64,000 bases of DNA from Prorocentrum cordatum (GCA_963575745.1 CAUYUJ010004335.1:602356-666355), one strand, 5' to 3'. Positions 42,793 through 53,784 are shown, numbered from the stretch's first letter. Notes: generated from the letters alone by a model not told the origin. Made by a program: numbers and translations.

Positions 42793-44651
42793 AGCCTGGC
42801 GAAGGACCCAACCATATGCAGTTGTGAGTAATGCTGGTGTGAGTACCGTTTTCGGTGGATCTCCCTATGGGGCCACGAACCGTTTGAGGGGTGTGCCGAA
42901 ATGGGTGTGGGGGCGGCATGCGAACGTTGCCACTGGGGCCTTCGGTGGAGCTCCTTATGGGGCCACGAAACGTGTGAGGGGTGCACCGAAGTTGGTGTGG
43001 GGGCGGCATGCGAACGCAGCCACTGGGGCCTTCGGTGGAGCTCCCTGTGGGGCCACGAAACGTGTGAGGGGTGTGCCGAAATTGGTGCGGGGGCGGCATG
43101 CGAACGCAGCCACTGGGGCCTTCGGTGGAGCTCCCTATGGTGCCACGAAACGTGTGAGGGGTGTGCCGAAATGGGTGTGGGGGCGCATGCGAACCCAGTC
43201 ACTGGGGCCTTCAGTGGAAATCCCCATGGGGCCACGAAACGTGTGAGGGATGTGCCGAAATGGGTGTGGGGAGGCATACGAACCAGGCCACTGGGGCCTT
43301 CGGTGGAGCTCCCTATGGGGCCACGAAACGTGTGAGGGGTGTGCCGAAATGGGTGGTGGGGAGGCATGCGGACCCTGCCACTGGGGCCTTCGGTGGAGCT
43401 CCCTATGGGGCCACGAAACGTGTGAGGGGTGTGCCGAAATGGGTGTGGGGAGGCATGCGGACCCTGCCACTGGGGCCTTCGGTGGAGCTCCCTATGGGGC
43501 CACGAAACGTGTGAGGGGTGTGCCGAAATGGGTGGTGGGGAGGCATGCGGACCCTGCCACTGGGGCCTTCGGTGGAGCTCCCTATGGGGCCACGAAACGT
43601 GTGAGGGGTGTGCCGAAATGGGTGGTGGGGAGGCATGCGAACCAGGCCACTGGGGCCTTCGGTGGAGCTCCCTATGGGGCCACGAAACGTGTGAGGGGTG
43701 TGCCGAAATGGGTGGTGGGGAGGCATGCGGACCCTGCCACTGGGGCCTTCGGTGGAGCTCCCTATGGGGCCACGAAACGTGTGAGGGGTGTGCCGAAATG
43801 GGTGGTGGGGAGGCATGCGGACCCTGCCACTGGGGCCTTCGGTGGAGCTCCCTATGGGGCCACGAAACGTGTGAGGGGTGTGCCGAAATGGGTGGTGGGG
43901 AGGCATGCGGACCCTGCCACTGGGGCCTTCGGTGGAGCTCCCTATGGGGCCACGAAACGTGTGAGGGGTGTGCCGAAATGGGTGGGGGAGGCATGCGGAC
44001 CCTGCCACTGGGGCCTTCGGTGGAGCTCCCTATGGGGCCACGAAACGTGTGAGGGGTGTGCCGAAATGGGTGGTGGGGAGGCATGCGGACCCTGCCACTG
44101 GGGCCTTCGGTGGAGCTCCCTATGGGGCCACGAAACGTGTGAGGGGTGTGCCGAAATGGGTGGTGGGGAGGCATGCGGACCCTGCCACTGGGGCCTTCGG
44201 TGGAGCTCCCTATGGGGCCACGAAACGTGTGAGGGGTGTGCCGAAATGGGTGGTGGGGAGGCATGCCACTGGGGCCTTCGGTGGAGCTCCCTATGGGGCC
44301 ACGAAACGTGTGAGGGTGTGCCGAAATGGGTGGTGGGGAGGCATGCGACCAGCCACTGGGGCCTTCGGTGGAGCTCCCTATGGGGCCACGAAGCGTGTGA
44401 GGGGTGTGCCGAAATGGGTGGTGGGGAGGCATGCGGACCCTGCCACTGGGGCCTTGGGTGGAGCTCCCTATGGGGCCACGAAACGTGTGAGGGGTGTGCC
44501 GAAGTGGGTGGTGGGGAGGTATGCGGACCCTGCCACTGGGGCCTTCGGTGGAGCTCCCTATGGGGCCACGAAACGTGTGAGGGGTGTGCCGAAATCGGTG
44601 GTGATGATGATGATGAATGATGAATGATGAATGGTGAATGATGAATGATGA

Positions 44652-44744
<93 letters not shown>

Positions 44745-44850
44745 GGAGGAGGGAGGGGGGGGAGGAGGAGGAGAAGAGGAACGCGGGGCACCGTCTCTTC
44801 AAAACGAGGACCCAACACCACAGGATGGTTGGGAAAAAACAAAGGAATCT
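42793..44850 (+). mobile_element. Composite satellite element II, copy 1 (homogeneous 90-bp array)
   Basis: Head: ggcgaaggacccaaccatat and gcagttgtgagta (42797-42835). Core: about 19 copies of a 90-bp unit (ccactggggccttcggtgga..gtgtgccgaaatgggtg), nearly identical between 43250 and 44590. Then a GAT microsatellite (44605-44742), and a tail cttcaaaacgaggacccaac with caccacaggatggttggg (44790-44835). Heads and tails of this type also bound two arrays at 54649-57025. Confidence 0.65.
44605..44742 (+). repeat. GAT/GAATGAT microsatellite
   Basis: Begins as aatgatgaatgatg and becomes a pure atg repeat to 44742. Confidence 0.9.
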
Positions 44851-44929
44851 GGGAATTCCCTTGTTTTTTCTCAAAATCCTCGATCTTCGAGGGTTGGAAG
44901 CGGGAAAACGTGAGAGGGCGAAAAACATA

Positions 44930-45205
44930 GTCACTCTTTTTCGCCCGGACTTTGCTGAAGCTGACGCGCGACGCGACACTTCTCTCGCCGAGCAGGCGCG
45001 CGGCCAAGCTCGACCCCAGCACTTCACCTCAGACCCTTGTAGGGCGGCGCGGGTGGGACGAGAGAAAAAACTACAGAGATGGGAAGCGCACGGCGAACCA
45101 GATACGAATATCGTAGGAAACGGAATATCGTCGCTCTTTTTTGCCAGGACTCTGCTGAAGGTGATGCGCGACGCGACGCTTCTCTCGCCGAGCAGGCGCG
45201 ACCCG
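44930..45205. repeat. ~196-bp imperfect tandem duplication
   Basis: cgcgacgcgac.cttctctcgc and cgagcaggcgcg occur at about 44965 and 45163. Each copy is preceded by a cgtcgctctttttt-like word. Confidence 0.75.
45064..45128. repeat. 65-bp direct repeat flanking the retroelement, left copy
   Basis: Matches 50942-51006 with about eight differences (shared: gcacggcgaaccaga and ggaaacggaatat). It lies 474 bp beyond the 3' end of the minus-strand retroelement. Confidence 0.75.
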
Positions 45206-45601
45206 CACACAGAATAAAAAACCGAGGTGAAGACGATACTGGCCAACTGCACAACGCGCGTCAGGCCAAAATCCCCGGCCGCGCCGGGGGCATCATCTCC
45301 CCGCATTCAGCACTGAGCTGGCGCCCTATGGCGCCGTCACTTCATTCTTGGCCAGAGATTGATGGCCCAGCCCTTCTGCCTAGAATTGCAAAACGTACCG
45401 GCCAGGATGCGACGCAAATGCGGAGGGTACTCATTTTTCTGAGCTGTTCTGAAGGAGGGGTCGCCCTGGGCTTTGCCTGCGAGCCAGCTGCGAGGCTGGC
45501 CGGACAAAATGCATGCGCCACGACCGGTGCACTTGGCCTCGAGAAGCGTGCGAGGGGCAGGGAGGGGCCAGAATCGCAGGCGGGTGCGAGCTCGGAAGTC
45601 C
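45206..45601. other. 3' flank of the retroelement; no gene
   Basis: Contains ccccggccgcgccgggg, a strong palindrome (45272-45288). No supported ORF. Confidence 0.4.
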
Positions 45602-46160
45602 CTAGACCACCGCGTCGAAAACGTCGGGCTGGAGGAGGAAGCGCTCCCTCGAGCGCAGCGCCCAGAGAAAGGACTGGGCGGGGTTCTCCTCGCCGCCGGG
45701 GACCTCGCGCCCCAGCGCTAGGCGGGTCAGCAGCCCAGCCCGGTCGGCCAGAGCGTTGCCCTCAGCGAGCTTGGCGGCGTCCCGCGGCGGGAGCCCCGCG
45801 AGGCCGCGGGGCTGCTGCGGCGACGGCAGGGCCGCCGGCATCCGCGAGCCCGCTGGCGCCCGCCCTTCGCGGGAGAAGCTGCTGCAGGGAGCCCCCGGCC
45901 AGAGCTCCCGCACGAGGCCGGAGAGGGCCCAGCCCTCGATGACGTTGAAGACCTCCTGCGCCCTGAAGTCGCGACGCAGCCCGCGCCGCACATCGATGCT
46001 CATGACAGCGGCGCCACGCCTGCGGAGGGCCTGGCTGAGGTGCCCCGCGCCAGCGAACACCTCGAAGAAGACCTTGCCCTCTCGAGGGCGGGCCTTTCTC
46101 AGGGCCGCCCGAAGCTCGCTCTGCAGGCGCCTTGCAAGCGCGCCTCGCGGGACTGGAGGT
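45602..46160 (-). pseudogene. C5-MTase-like domain of the retroelement
   Basis: SAM-binding motif I-like FFEVFAGAGHLSQALRRRGA, a motif IV-like GAPCSSFSREG with a Pro-Cys pair, and a later ENPAQSFLWALRS box. Canonical C5 enzymes have PPCQ and a QxRxR motif VIII. Here Gln is replaced by Ser and no motif VIII is seen, so catalysis is doubtful. The frame ends with no ATG of its own, which fits a domain of a polyprotein. It is separated from the recombinase by a frame change near 46140. Confidence 0.6.
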
Positions 46161-46698
46161 CGAGCAGCACGCGCGGGTCGAGCCTCTCGAACTGCTCGCT
46201 GATCCTGGCGTGCTTCTCGTAGCGCTGGACGGGGCCTGTCTTGGAGGGCGCCCCGAGGTCCTTTGGGTGGAGGGTGATGGTGACCTGGCCCAGGGCGCCG
46301 GGCACCCCGGCGATCGGCCCGATGACCTGCCTCCCGAGCAGCGCGAGCCCCTCGCCCGGCCGACAGTAGGTGACGAACAGCAGGGCGATGAGCAGGCCCA
46401 TCAGCGGCTTGCTGGAGGCGAAGAGCCACTCGGCGATACCTGCTGCCACCAGCCAGGGGATCGGTGGCCGCGACTGGGGCGGTCGCAAGCGGGCCCACCC
46501 GGCGGCTGCCTGGTGGGTCAGCGGGAACGTGGGCCGCATGGTCAGCCCGAGGGGCGGCAGTGCCCATGGCAGCGCGGACATGATGAGCTTCCTGGCGTGG
46601 GGGCCGCCGCCGCGGTCGAAGAGCACCGACAGGAAGTCGCTAGCCCCACGTGCTGGCCGTCCACTCGGGCAGCGGCATGGCTGCAAGCCAGCCGGCAA
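46099..46698 (-). pseudogene. Tyrosine recombinase fragment lacking the central catalytic box
   Basis: Would cut and rejoin DNA through a Tyr to integrate the element. Visible are the first catalytic Arg context (TYCRPGEGLAL), a SKTG strand, and RYEKHARI, the probable C-terminal Tyr region. The usual distance between the strand and the Tyr, which holds the HxxR box, has collapsed to a few residues (SKTGPVQRYEKH), so that part is missing. The protein would be inactive. Confidence 0.6.
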
Positions 46699-47618
46699 GC
46701 TCCATCAGCGCCCGCGTGTACTGCGCCTGCGTAGGGAGCCGCGCGCTGTTCTGTGCCTGCCTGGACAGCCGCGGCGCCAGCCGCTTGATGTCCACCTCGG
46801 CGGCGAGCCCAGGCGGGGCACGCGCGGCGAGCGCGGCGGGCGCTGCGCCCCAAGGCCGCGCGTCGGCCGCCCGGGCCGCAGCGGCAGGCGTGAGCGAGCG
46901 CCCAGCCCGGCGCCCTCGCCCGGCAGCTCCCTCGGCGTTGAGGGTCCTCTGACGCCGCGCCTCTGGCGAGCGACTCCGCTGCCTGTGGGCCGCGCGCGGC
47001 GGGGCCTCTGCCGGGGCCCGGCTGGCCAGCGCGGTGGCGAGGCGGCGGGCCCCCGCGGCCGCCCGCGGGCGCGGGCCGCGCGCCCGGCATCCGAAGCCCT
47101 CGCCTCGAAGCCGAGCCGCTTGGGTTCGGCTCCGAAGGGCGCCAGCGGAAGGGGGGCGGATGCTGGCGGCAATGTGATTGGCGGCCCACCCCCGGCAGGC
47201 AGTGATGAGCGAGAATACGGCAGCCCTCCGCTTGCAAGCAGCACACGTGACCGTCATGTTGTCCCCAGTGTAGGGAGCACGACTGTGATGGCGATTAATT
47301 GAGCGAGCGGACCGCGCGGCGGACGCACCAGGTGAGGGCCGCCGCCTTCAGGTTGCGAATGGAGTCCGGCCGACGGCAGGCGCGGGGGGCCACTGCGGCC
47401 CGCCCTTCGCCTAGCAGCAGCTCGCGAGGCACCTCCTGGAAGCGGGCGTGCCCCCCGAGGAGAAAGGCCGCAGCGTCGGGCAGCCTCGGAAGCTCCTCCT
47501 CATCGCGCAGAGCGTGCTCGCGGTGGCTGCCACTGGCGGTTGCGAGCAGGCCGCGGAACCGCGCGCGGCCCACGTCAGCGCTGCCCCGCAGGCTCTAGGC
47601 GGCGCCAAGCCCCCACTC
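46640..47618 (-). pseudogene. RNase H-like region
   Basis: Begins with the acidic strand (VTAYDASEWGLGA) at the end of the RT frame. An in-frame TAG at 47595 follows. The sense continues in the same frame (FQEVPRELLLGEGRAAV), shifts near 47280, and resumes with the DN motif (TGDNMTVTCAACKRRAAVFS) to about 47160. The stretch from there to 46700 is an Arg/Ala/Pro-rich spacer toward the recombinase. Confidence 0.5.
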
Positions 47619-48974
47619 GGAGGCATCGTAGGCGGTGACCACCGGCAGCCACTGCAGGTCGGAGCGGGCCACGATGGTGGGCAGCAGGGCATGCGCCCCG
47701 CGGAGCTCACGGCGCACGCCGGGCCAAAGGGGCGCCCTGCGGTGCCCCAGCTTCCGGCTGAACTGGTAGACAGCTGAGAGGACGGAGAGCAGGTCGCGGC
47801 GCAGCATCATCATGGAGACGAGGTGCCCGATGAGGCGCTCCAGCTCCAGGCCCGATGGAGTAGCCCCAGATCGCAAGACGTACTCGAGGGCCTTCGCCAC
47901 TCGCCAAAACTTCTTGGGCGCGAGCCGCCAGAGCCGCTGGTGCGCCACGTGCTCGAAGCCCAGCAACTCCAGCGATCCCGAACTCGGGTCGGGTATGTCC
48001 AGGTGAGTCTTCACGCCCACGCCGTCGAGCGTCGTCAGCATGTGGGCGACCCCGGTCACCGCCTCGCACTCCTTGTCGGAGACCACGGCCAGGTTGTCGA
48101 TGTAGCAGAGCTTGGAGGGGCCCTCGCACGTGGGCGTCACTGGCGCCTTGTCCCTCAGCCAGGGGGCCGAGGGCACGCGCGAGGAAAGCAGGTGCTCGTG
48201 AGCCCTCTGAATAAAATTCACCGCCCACGCCCAGACCATCGGCACGACGCGCGCCTGGAAGGCGCACTCGACGTCGCCCTCCGCGAGCCCCAGCCTCTTG
48301 CGCCACCTGGCAGGCAGGTGGCGCGCCAAAATCGGCGGGGGCGCGAAGAGCGGCCGCAGGCTGGCGGGCAGCTCGCACTGGTAGAGGCAGACCTCGATAT
48401 CGGCAGAGGCCACCCAGAGTCGCGCTCCGGGCTCGCTCTCGAGGTCCGCCAGCGACTCACCGCTGGCAAGAGAACTGCACGGAGGAGGAGCAAAATGGCA
48501 TTTGCTCCGTCGCGTGTCAAACATCAGCCTCAGCAAGCCATCCTTGCGCTTAACGAAGAAGGCCCCCGCGGTCTCGTTGACGACGGCGGCCTTCTCCAGG
48601 ATGCCCTTGTCCAGGAGCTCCGCCAGGAAGCGCCCGCGCATGAAGCCCCTCGGCCTCAGCGCGAGGTCCAAGGCCGTGGCGGGCCCGAGCTCGTGCCGCG
48701 CCGCCTGCGCTTCCGCGGGATCGCGAAGAAGGCCGCTGCCCTCTGCCAGCGCGCACTGCAAGCCGCCCGGGGCCACGTCGCACAGCGGCGCAGCCCCGAC
48801 GCGTGACTGCGGCAGGGAGATCTTGCCAGGCTGGTAGGTTGCATCAAAACTGTCGGCCAAACTCGAGTCGATGCAGCCGCCACTGCTACCCGGGAGCACC
48901 TTCCATGCTCCCAGGGGGTCAACGTCAGCCGGTGGAGGTCCGCGTCCACCGTAGAGCTTGGCCAGAGAAAGCAC
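47595..48974 (-). pseudogene. Reverse transcriptase domain
   Basis: Copies element RNA into DNA. Recognisable features in order: the fingers strand (FVKRKDGLLRLMFDTRRSK), motif A with Asp (VASADIEVCLYQCELP), a motif B region (VVPMVWAWAVNFIQRAHEHL), and motif C as CYIDNLAVVS, that is YIDN rather than YIDD. The thumb and connection to RNase H follow (LIGHLVSMMMLRRDLLSVLS). The YxDN variant is known among DIRS-like and related elements but would need checking. About 460 codons, open throughout. Confidence 0.75.
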
Positions 48975-49050
48975 CGCCGCAGCCTGGGCGCATGGGCGGC
49001 GGTCACCCGGGCATCGCTGGACGCCCTGCCGCCGCCGCCGCCCAGCTCGC

Positions 49051-50919
49051 TCAGCGCGTCCAGGCCTGCGCGGAGCCGCGCCTCCTCGCCCCGGCGCCGC
49101 CTGGCCTTCCGCTTGCCCGCTGCGGAGAGGCCGCCGCCCGCCGTTCCGAGGAGCAGCCCGTCGAGGGCCCGCCCGCCCGGGAAGGGCAGCAGATCGCGAG
49201 GGCGGTCGTCAGGAGGCCGAAGACCAAACACCATGCCCGAGCCAAACACCTCTGGCTGCGGGCGCAAAAGCGCCGGCGACCTCTCCAGGAGAGGCCCGCC
49301 GGCAAGGTGAACTTCATGAGCGGCCTCGCCGGCCGCGGCCGCGCGCCTTCGCGCGCGCGCCGCTGCCGCGGGCCTCGCCCGGCTGCGCTAGGCTTGACTG
49401 CCTGCCGCGGCCCCCCTGCGCGAGCCGCTTCTCCCCCCTCCCCTTGCGCCTCTCCTTGAGGATGGCGCTCTCCTGGGCGAGCTTGCCCGCCGCGCGCCCC
49501 TCGAGCGCAGGGCAGACCAGCGCCGCGCCCTTGCTCCGCGAGCTCACCAGGAAGACGCGGCGCTCGTCGAGCCAGGGGCCGTCGTCCTCCTCGCCCGCCT
49601 CGGCCGCCCCGCCCGAGCTCGGGCGCGCGCAGCTCCTCCCAAAGCTGGTAGCGCCTCGACAGGACCTCGAACGTCTCCAGCTCGGAGCAGTTGAGCTGGT
49701 CGAAGACGCAGGCCCTCTCCAGCACCTCTGAGATGTAGGCGTGCTCCTCCGCGCCATCGTCGCTCGGCGAGACCTGCAGCAGGTTGCGCCACCAGAAGTG
49801 GCGCTGCGCGGGGGTCCAGCCCGCGTCGCGATCGCCTGGAGGAGCCACTCGCACGTGCGGGGGCCAGCCGCTGACCAGCCAGCCTGCGCCGTCTCCGAGA
49901 GGCAGACCACCGCGTCGCCATACTCTCCTGTCGAAACGCACGGGGAGGGTGCGCAGGCCCCCCTCGCCGGCACCTGGAGAGAGCGACCCGGCCACGGCCG
50001 CGCGGAGGGGCCCCGCGCCAGGCACCGCGAACGCGCCGCGGTCGCCGGAGGCCAGCAGCTGGCCTGTAGAGAGGTCGACCGCGTCGCCGTGGGTGAAGCC
50101 GTGGCGGGACTCGGCGGCCGCCCAGGCCAGCCCGGCGGCGGCCCCTGCAGCCGCTGCGGGCACGCCCGCAACGCCGGGGGCGGGGGCAGCACCGGGGCCA
50201 GCGCCGCCGCGAGGAGGAAGCACTTGCTGCGCCACGAGGACCTGGCGCGCCTCGGCCTCGATGTCGAGGTCGCCCTCGTTGTCCCGGACGTAGTCCTCGC
50301 AGGACTCCAGCAGCTCGCGCTTCTCCTGCGCCGTGAGGTTGACGAACCTGAAGACCTCCACGTTCGCCATGTCAGCGCCGAGGCCCCCCGGCGGCCCAAC
50401 GCCATGGACCTCATCGCGCTCCATGAGGTCCTCGTCGTTGATGTCGCCGCTAGGCGTCGCCACCGCCCACCGCGATGGCGCAGAGCGGGCGCCCAGCAGC
50501 CGCTCGCGCCATGGTGGGTGCCCCTCGTGCCGCGCCAGGACTCGATACCCCCGTTGGAGCTGCGAGAACCACTCTAGCCGCGCCTCGCCCGGGCGCCAGC
50601 CACCCTGCATTTCGTGCGCCGATCGCGAGGCGCGCGCCGAAGAGCACGCCCGCGAAGAAGAGGCCCACGCCGACGAGGGCCAGGGTGGCCACCAGCGGTG
50701 GCAGGAGAGCAAGGCAGACCTGCCCGTGGAGCTGCTCGGGGCCACAGCGATCCAGTTGCCGCTGCAGCAGCTGGAGGAGGCCCTGGTCTGGGGCCGCGGA
50801 CCACTCGCAGTGGCAGTCGCAGCGCCCCGCCCGCGGCCAGTCCGCCAATGGCGCCCGCGACGACCGAGCTGGCGACGGAAGAGGCGCTCTGAAGCACGCT
50901 GGTCAGCCAGGCCATCCAC
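49051..50919 (-). pseudogene. N-terminal (gag-like) region of the retroelement
   Basis: A 622-codon frame. It has a hydrophobic segment near residues 50-75 in one frame, a helical part (MANVEVFRFVNLTAQEKREL), an Ala/Gly-rich linker, a Trp-rich globular part (GWTPAQRHFWWRNLLQVSPS), a helix (FDQLNCSELETFEVLSRRYQ), and a basic tail. The last ~100 codons look out of frame; the sense probably moves near 49250 to the frame with RPQPEVFGSGMVFGLRPPDD. No recognised gag family. Confidence 0.5.
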
Positions 50920-50941
50920 TCGGGGCCCAGCCTGAGCCAGA

Positions 50942-51006
50942 AAAAAAGCTACAGAGATAAGAAGTGCACGGCGAACCAGAGACGGATAGCGTTGGAAACG
51001 GAATAT
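50942..51006. repeat. 65-bp direct repeat flanking the retroelement, right copy
   Basis: See the left copy at 45064-45128. It lies 23 bp upstream of the retroelement reading frame. Confidence 0.75.
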
Positions 51007-52425
51007 TTGGAAAACTAAGGGACATCAGCGATTTGACCCTCTTTGGGCTCTCGGGACTGCTCTCGCAGCTCTCTTGGGCTGTTCTTGGAGCCTCGTCGGG
51101 GTCTTTCTGGGGTCTCTCAAGGATCGGGGGTTTGTTGGGGGCCTCTGGGTGGTCCCGGAAGCTTTTCGGCGGTCTCTGGAAGCCTCCTGCTCCCGCTCTT
51201 GGCCCCATCTTGGGCCTGTTCTGGGGTGGTCTGGGGCTGTCCCTTCTTGGCCCGTCTTGGGGCCGTCCTGATGGGTGGTCTTGGGGCGGTTTTGGAAGCC
51301 TCGTCGGCGCTCTTGGACCGTTGGAAGCTCGAAAACGCGAGAAGCCAACAACAAATGTAGCAAAAACCATGATAATCTACGATTTGGGCATCTTCGGGCC
51401 GTCCTGGGACGCCTCTCGGACCTCTCTCGGGGTCTCTTGGAGGTTACCTGGGAGCCTCGAGTCGTCGGAAGGCTGACTTGGGTTGCTTGGGAGCGTTTTG
51501 GAACATCCTGTCGCGTTCTGGGGGCTCCTGGGAAGCGTCTCGGGCCCTCCTGGAGCGCTGTGGAGGCCCCCTGGAAAGCCCGGGGGAGCGGTACCGGGAG
51601 CGCTCTTGGGATGTCACGGGGAGATGTGGCACCTGGGGCCGGGGGGGGGCTCTATTGGGGTGCCTCTTGGGGCGTCTTCGGGGCCTCTTTTGGTGCTTTG
51701 TCGGGTCTTTGGGGGGGGCCTCTTGGGGCTTCTTGGGCGCTTCTTGGAGCCTCTTGGGGTCTCCTGGGGGCCTCTTGGGCCAAATGGCTCGCATGTTCGG
51801 TTCCTCGTCCCCGTCTTGGGCGCCGAATCGGGGCGTTCTTGGGCGGTTCGGACGCCTCGTTGGCCGTCTTGGCTCTCTCGTGGGCCGTCTGGGAGCCCTC
51901 TTGGGGGCATCCTTGACCAGCTTGGGTGCCTCTTGGGCCGTCTTGGACGCAGTGGAAGCCCAAAAGGCGAACGCGCCAAAAATATGAGTTTACCCTTAGG
52001 AAGTCTACGATTTTTGCTGATTTGGGCTCGGGCGTGTTCGGGGACTCTTCTTGTGTTGTTTTGTTTAGTTTTGCGGGTCTCTTGGGGTCCTCTTGGGACT
52101 TCTTGGACGCTTCTTGGAGCCTCTCGGGTTCTCCTGGGGGCCTCTCGGGCCAGATGGCTCGCATTTTCAGTTTCTCGTCTCCGTCTTGGGCGGGCGCGGT
52201 TTAGGCGTCTCGTGGGCCGTCTTGGCCCCCTCGTGGGCCGTCTTGGAGCCCTCTTGGGGGCATCCTCGACCGTCTTGGATGCCTCTTGGGCCGTCTTGGA
52301 CGCAGTGGAAGCCCAAAATGCAAACGCGCCAAAACTATCAGTCTTCCTATGGGAAATCGACGATGTTTGCTTATTTGGGGCTCTATTGGGGTGCCTCTCG
52401 GGAGCCTCCGGGGGGTCTCTTCTCT
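51007..52425. repeat. Diverged CTTGG-type satellite with linkers
   Basis: Short gcctcttggg..c words as in 8-11 kb but more mutated. Two linkers of the form cccaaaaggcgaacgcgcc are at about 51957 and 52308, some 350 bp apart, and a third related one is at about 51330. Long plus ORFs are repeat artefacts. Confidence 0.75.
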
Positions 52426-52496
<71 letters not shown>

Positions 52497-52644
52497 ATAT
52501 ATATATACATTTATTTTTCTCTTTCTCTCTCTCTCTCTCTCCGTCTCTCTCTCTCTCTCTCTCTCTTTCTCTTTCTCTCTCTCTCTCTCTTTATTTATTT
52601 CTCTCTCTCTCTCTCTCTCTCTTTCTTTATTTCTCTCTCTCTCT

Positions 52645-52687
<43 letters not shown>

Positions 52688-52728
52688 TCTCTCTCTCTTT
52701 CTCACTCTCTCTCTCTCTCTCTGGTTTT
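52424..52728. repeat. CT microsatellite
   Basis: About 300 bases of ctctct with ttt and tatatatatac interruptions. Confidence 0.95.
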
Positions 52729-52863
52729 TCCCCTCAGCTTCGACTGGCAACCAATGTTGGGGTCAATGGGTCGCAATCGCTGGCAATAATATCAGAGCTA
52801 TTCGACGCAGCACACAGAGCGGCAACTTCACAGGTAAAATCGAGCACAGAGCAGCACAGAAGG

Positions 52864-53784
52864 TCATTTGAATAATCGGTCGGGGTCGAACGTTTTGTCG
52901 AACTCATCGGCGTCGCGCATGATTGCAAGGATGTCGTCGGGGAGGTCAGCGTCTACCTTGGCGCTCTTGGACTTGTTCCACGGGGGGAAAAACGCGCGAT
53001 GACCATCGCCACTCCGATTTTTGGTCAGACACCCTCCATGGGGACCAGCACTATGAATAGCATCGTCGGAACCACGAGCGCCATGCGGAGCGGCGCCAGG
53101 ATCAGCACCGCCAGCTTCATGAAGACCAGCTCGAGGAACAGCCCCAGGACAGGCACCGCCAACTTCATGAGGGGCGGCGCGGGCACAACCTTCACCAGCA
53201 GGGTCGGCAAGAACGCCTCCAGGGGGATCAGGGCGACCAGCAGGGTCGGCATGAGGACCGGCACGATCATCACCACGAAGAACAAAACGAGCACGACGTG
53301 AAGGAACAGCACGAGGAGCAGCATCGTGGGGAGCGGCATGAGCAGCACCTGGAGGAGCAGCACTACCAACGCCATGAGGATCAGCGCGCCCATGAATATT
53401 AGCACAACCGTTGCCATGAGGACCAGCACCTCCATGAGGAACAGCACGGCCATCAGCAGGAGGAGCTCCACGAGGATCAGCACAAGCGCCGCCATGAGTA
53501 TGAGCATGAGAACCTCCAGCGGGAGCAGGGCGGAGAGTCAGCGAAACGATACACTCGCCAGCAAAATTCTTATGGCCATGATCCGCAGCGACAGTGTTAG
53601 GGAGCTCGGCGATCAGGTGCATTAGCCACGTCACCAGGAAGCCATTGGACATCTCATTGCTCCACTCCCTCAACAACCGGATGTGCAGCACGATCTTGTT
53701 CGCGTGGGTGTTCGCGACGAAGTGGGCCTTGCGACCCAGAGTCAGCTGCTGCACCAGCCATTGGAGTCTCGCTAGGGTGACCAT
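52864..53784 (-). CDS. Intact SL-tagged retrogene, 306-aa hypothetical protein
   Basis: ATG at 53782-53784, one uninterrupted frame to TGA at 52864. An N-terminal globular part (VQQLTLGRKAHFVANTHANK, then SNGFLVTWLMHLIAELPNTV) is followed by about 130 residues rich in His, Gly, Ala and Pro, built from a degenerate short repeat (HGGAGPHGNGCANIHGRADP), and an acidic C-terminus (DADLPDDILAIMRDADEFDK). Another frame over the repeat is a 160-codon Leu/Met/Val run, a repeat side effect. The SL relic at 53855-53872, 70 nt upstream, and the lack of introns mark it as a retroposed mRNA copy. Family unknown. It is one of the few genes here without any frame break, consistent with youth or selection. 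Confidence 0.65.
   Translation of the reverse strand: MVTLARLQWLVQQLTLGRKAHFVANTHANKIVLHIRLLREWSNEMSNGFLVTWLMHLIAELPNTVAADHGHKNFAGECIVSLTLRPAPAGGSHAHTHGGACADPRGAPPADGRAVPHGGAGPHGNGCANIHGRADPHGVGSAAPPGAAHAAPHDAAPRAVPSRRARFVLRGDDRAGPHADPAGRPDPPGGVLADPAGEGCARAAPHEVGGACPGAVPRAGLHEAGGADPGAAPHGARGSDDAIHSAGPHGGCLTKNRSGDGHRAFFPPWNKSKSAKVDADLPDDILAIMRDADEFDKTFDPDRLFK

Larger units (their letters stand above)
45602..50919 (-). mobile_element. Decayed DIRS-like (tyrosine recombinase) retroelement with methyltransferase-like domain
   Basis: Minus-strand coding remnants in order: an uncharacterised N-terminal protein (50919-49051), reverse transcriptase (48974-47595), RNase H (47618-47160), a tyrosine recombinase fragment (46698-46099), and a C5-MTase-like domain (about 46160-45602). 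The recombinase instead of a DDE integrase, following RT-RNase H, is the DIRS-like arrangement. It contains at least one in-frame stop and several frame changes, so it is not autonomous as read. Direct 65-bp copies lie on both sides (45064-45128 and 50942-51006), but no true terminal or split repeats were identified. GC content is high, like the surrounding DNA. Confidence 0.7.

Noticed and set aside
53025-53507. 160-codon Leu/Met/Val frame suggesting a membrane protein
   Set aside because: It overlaps the intact 306-codon frame, which has an SL relic, an ATG and normal ends. The hydrophobic frame lacks upstream context and comes from the repeat.
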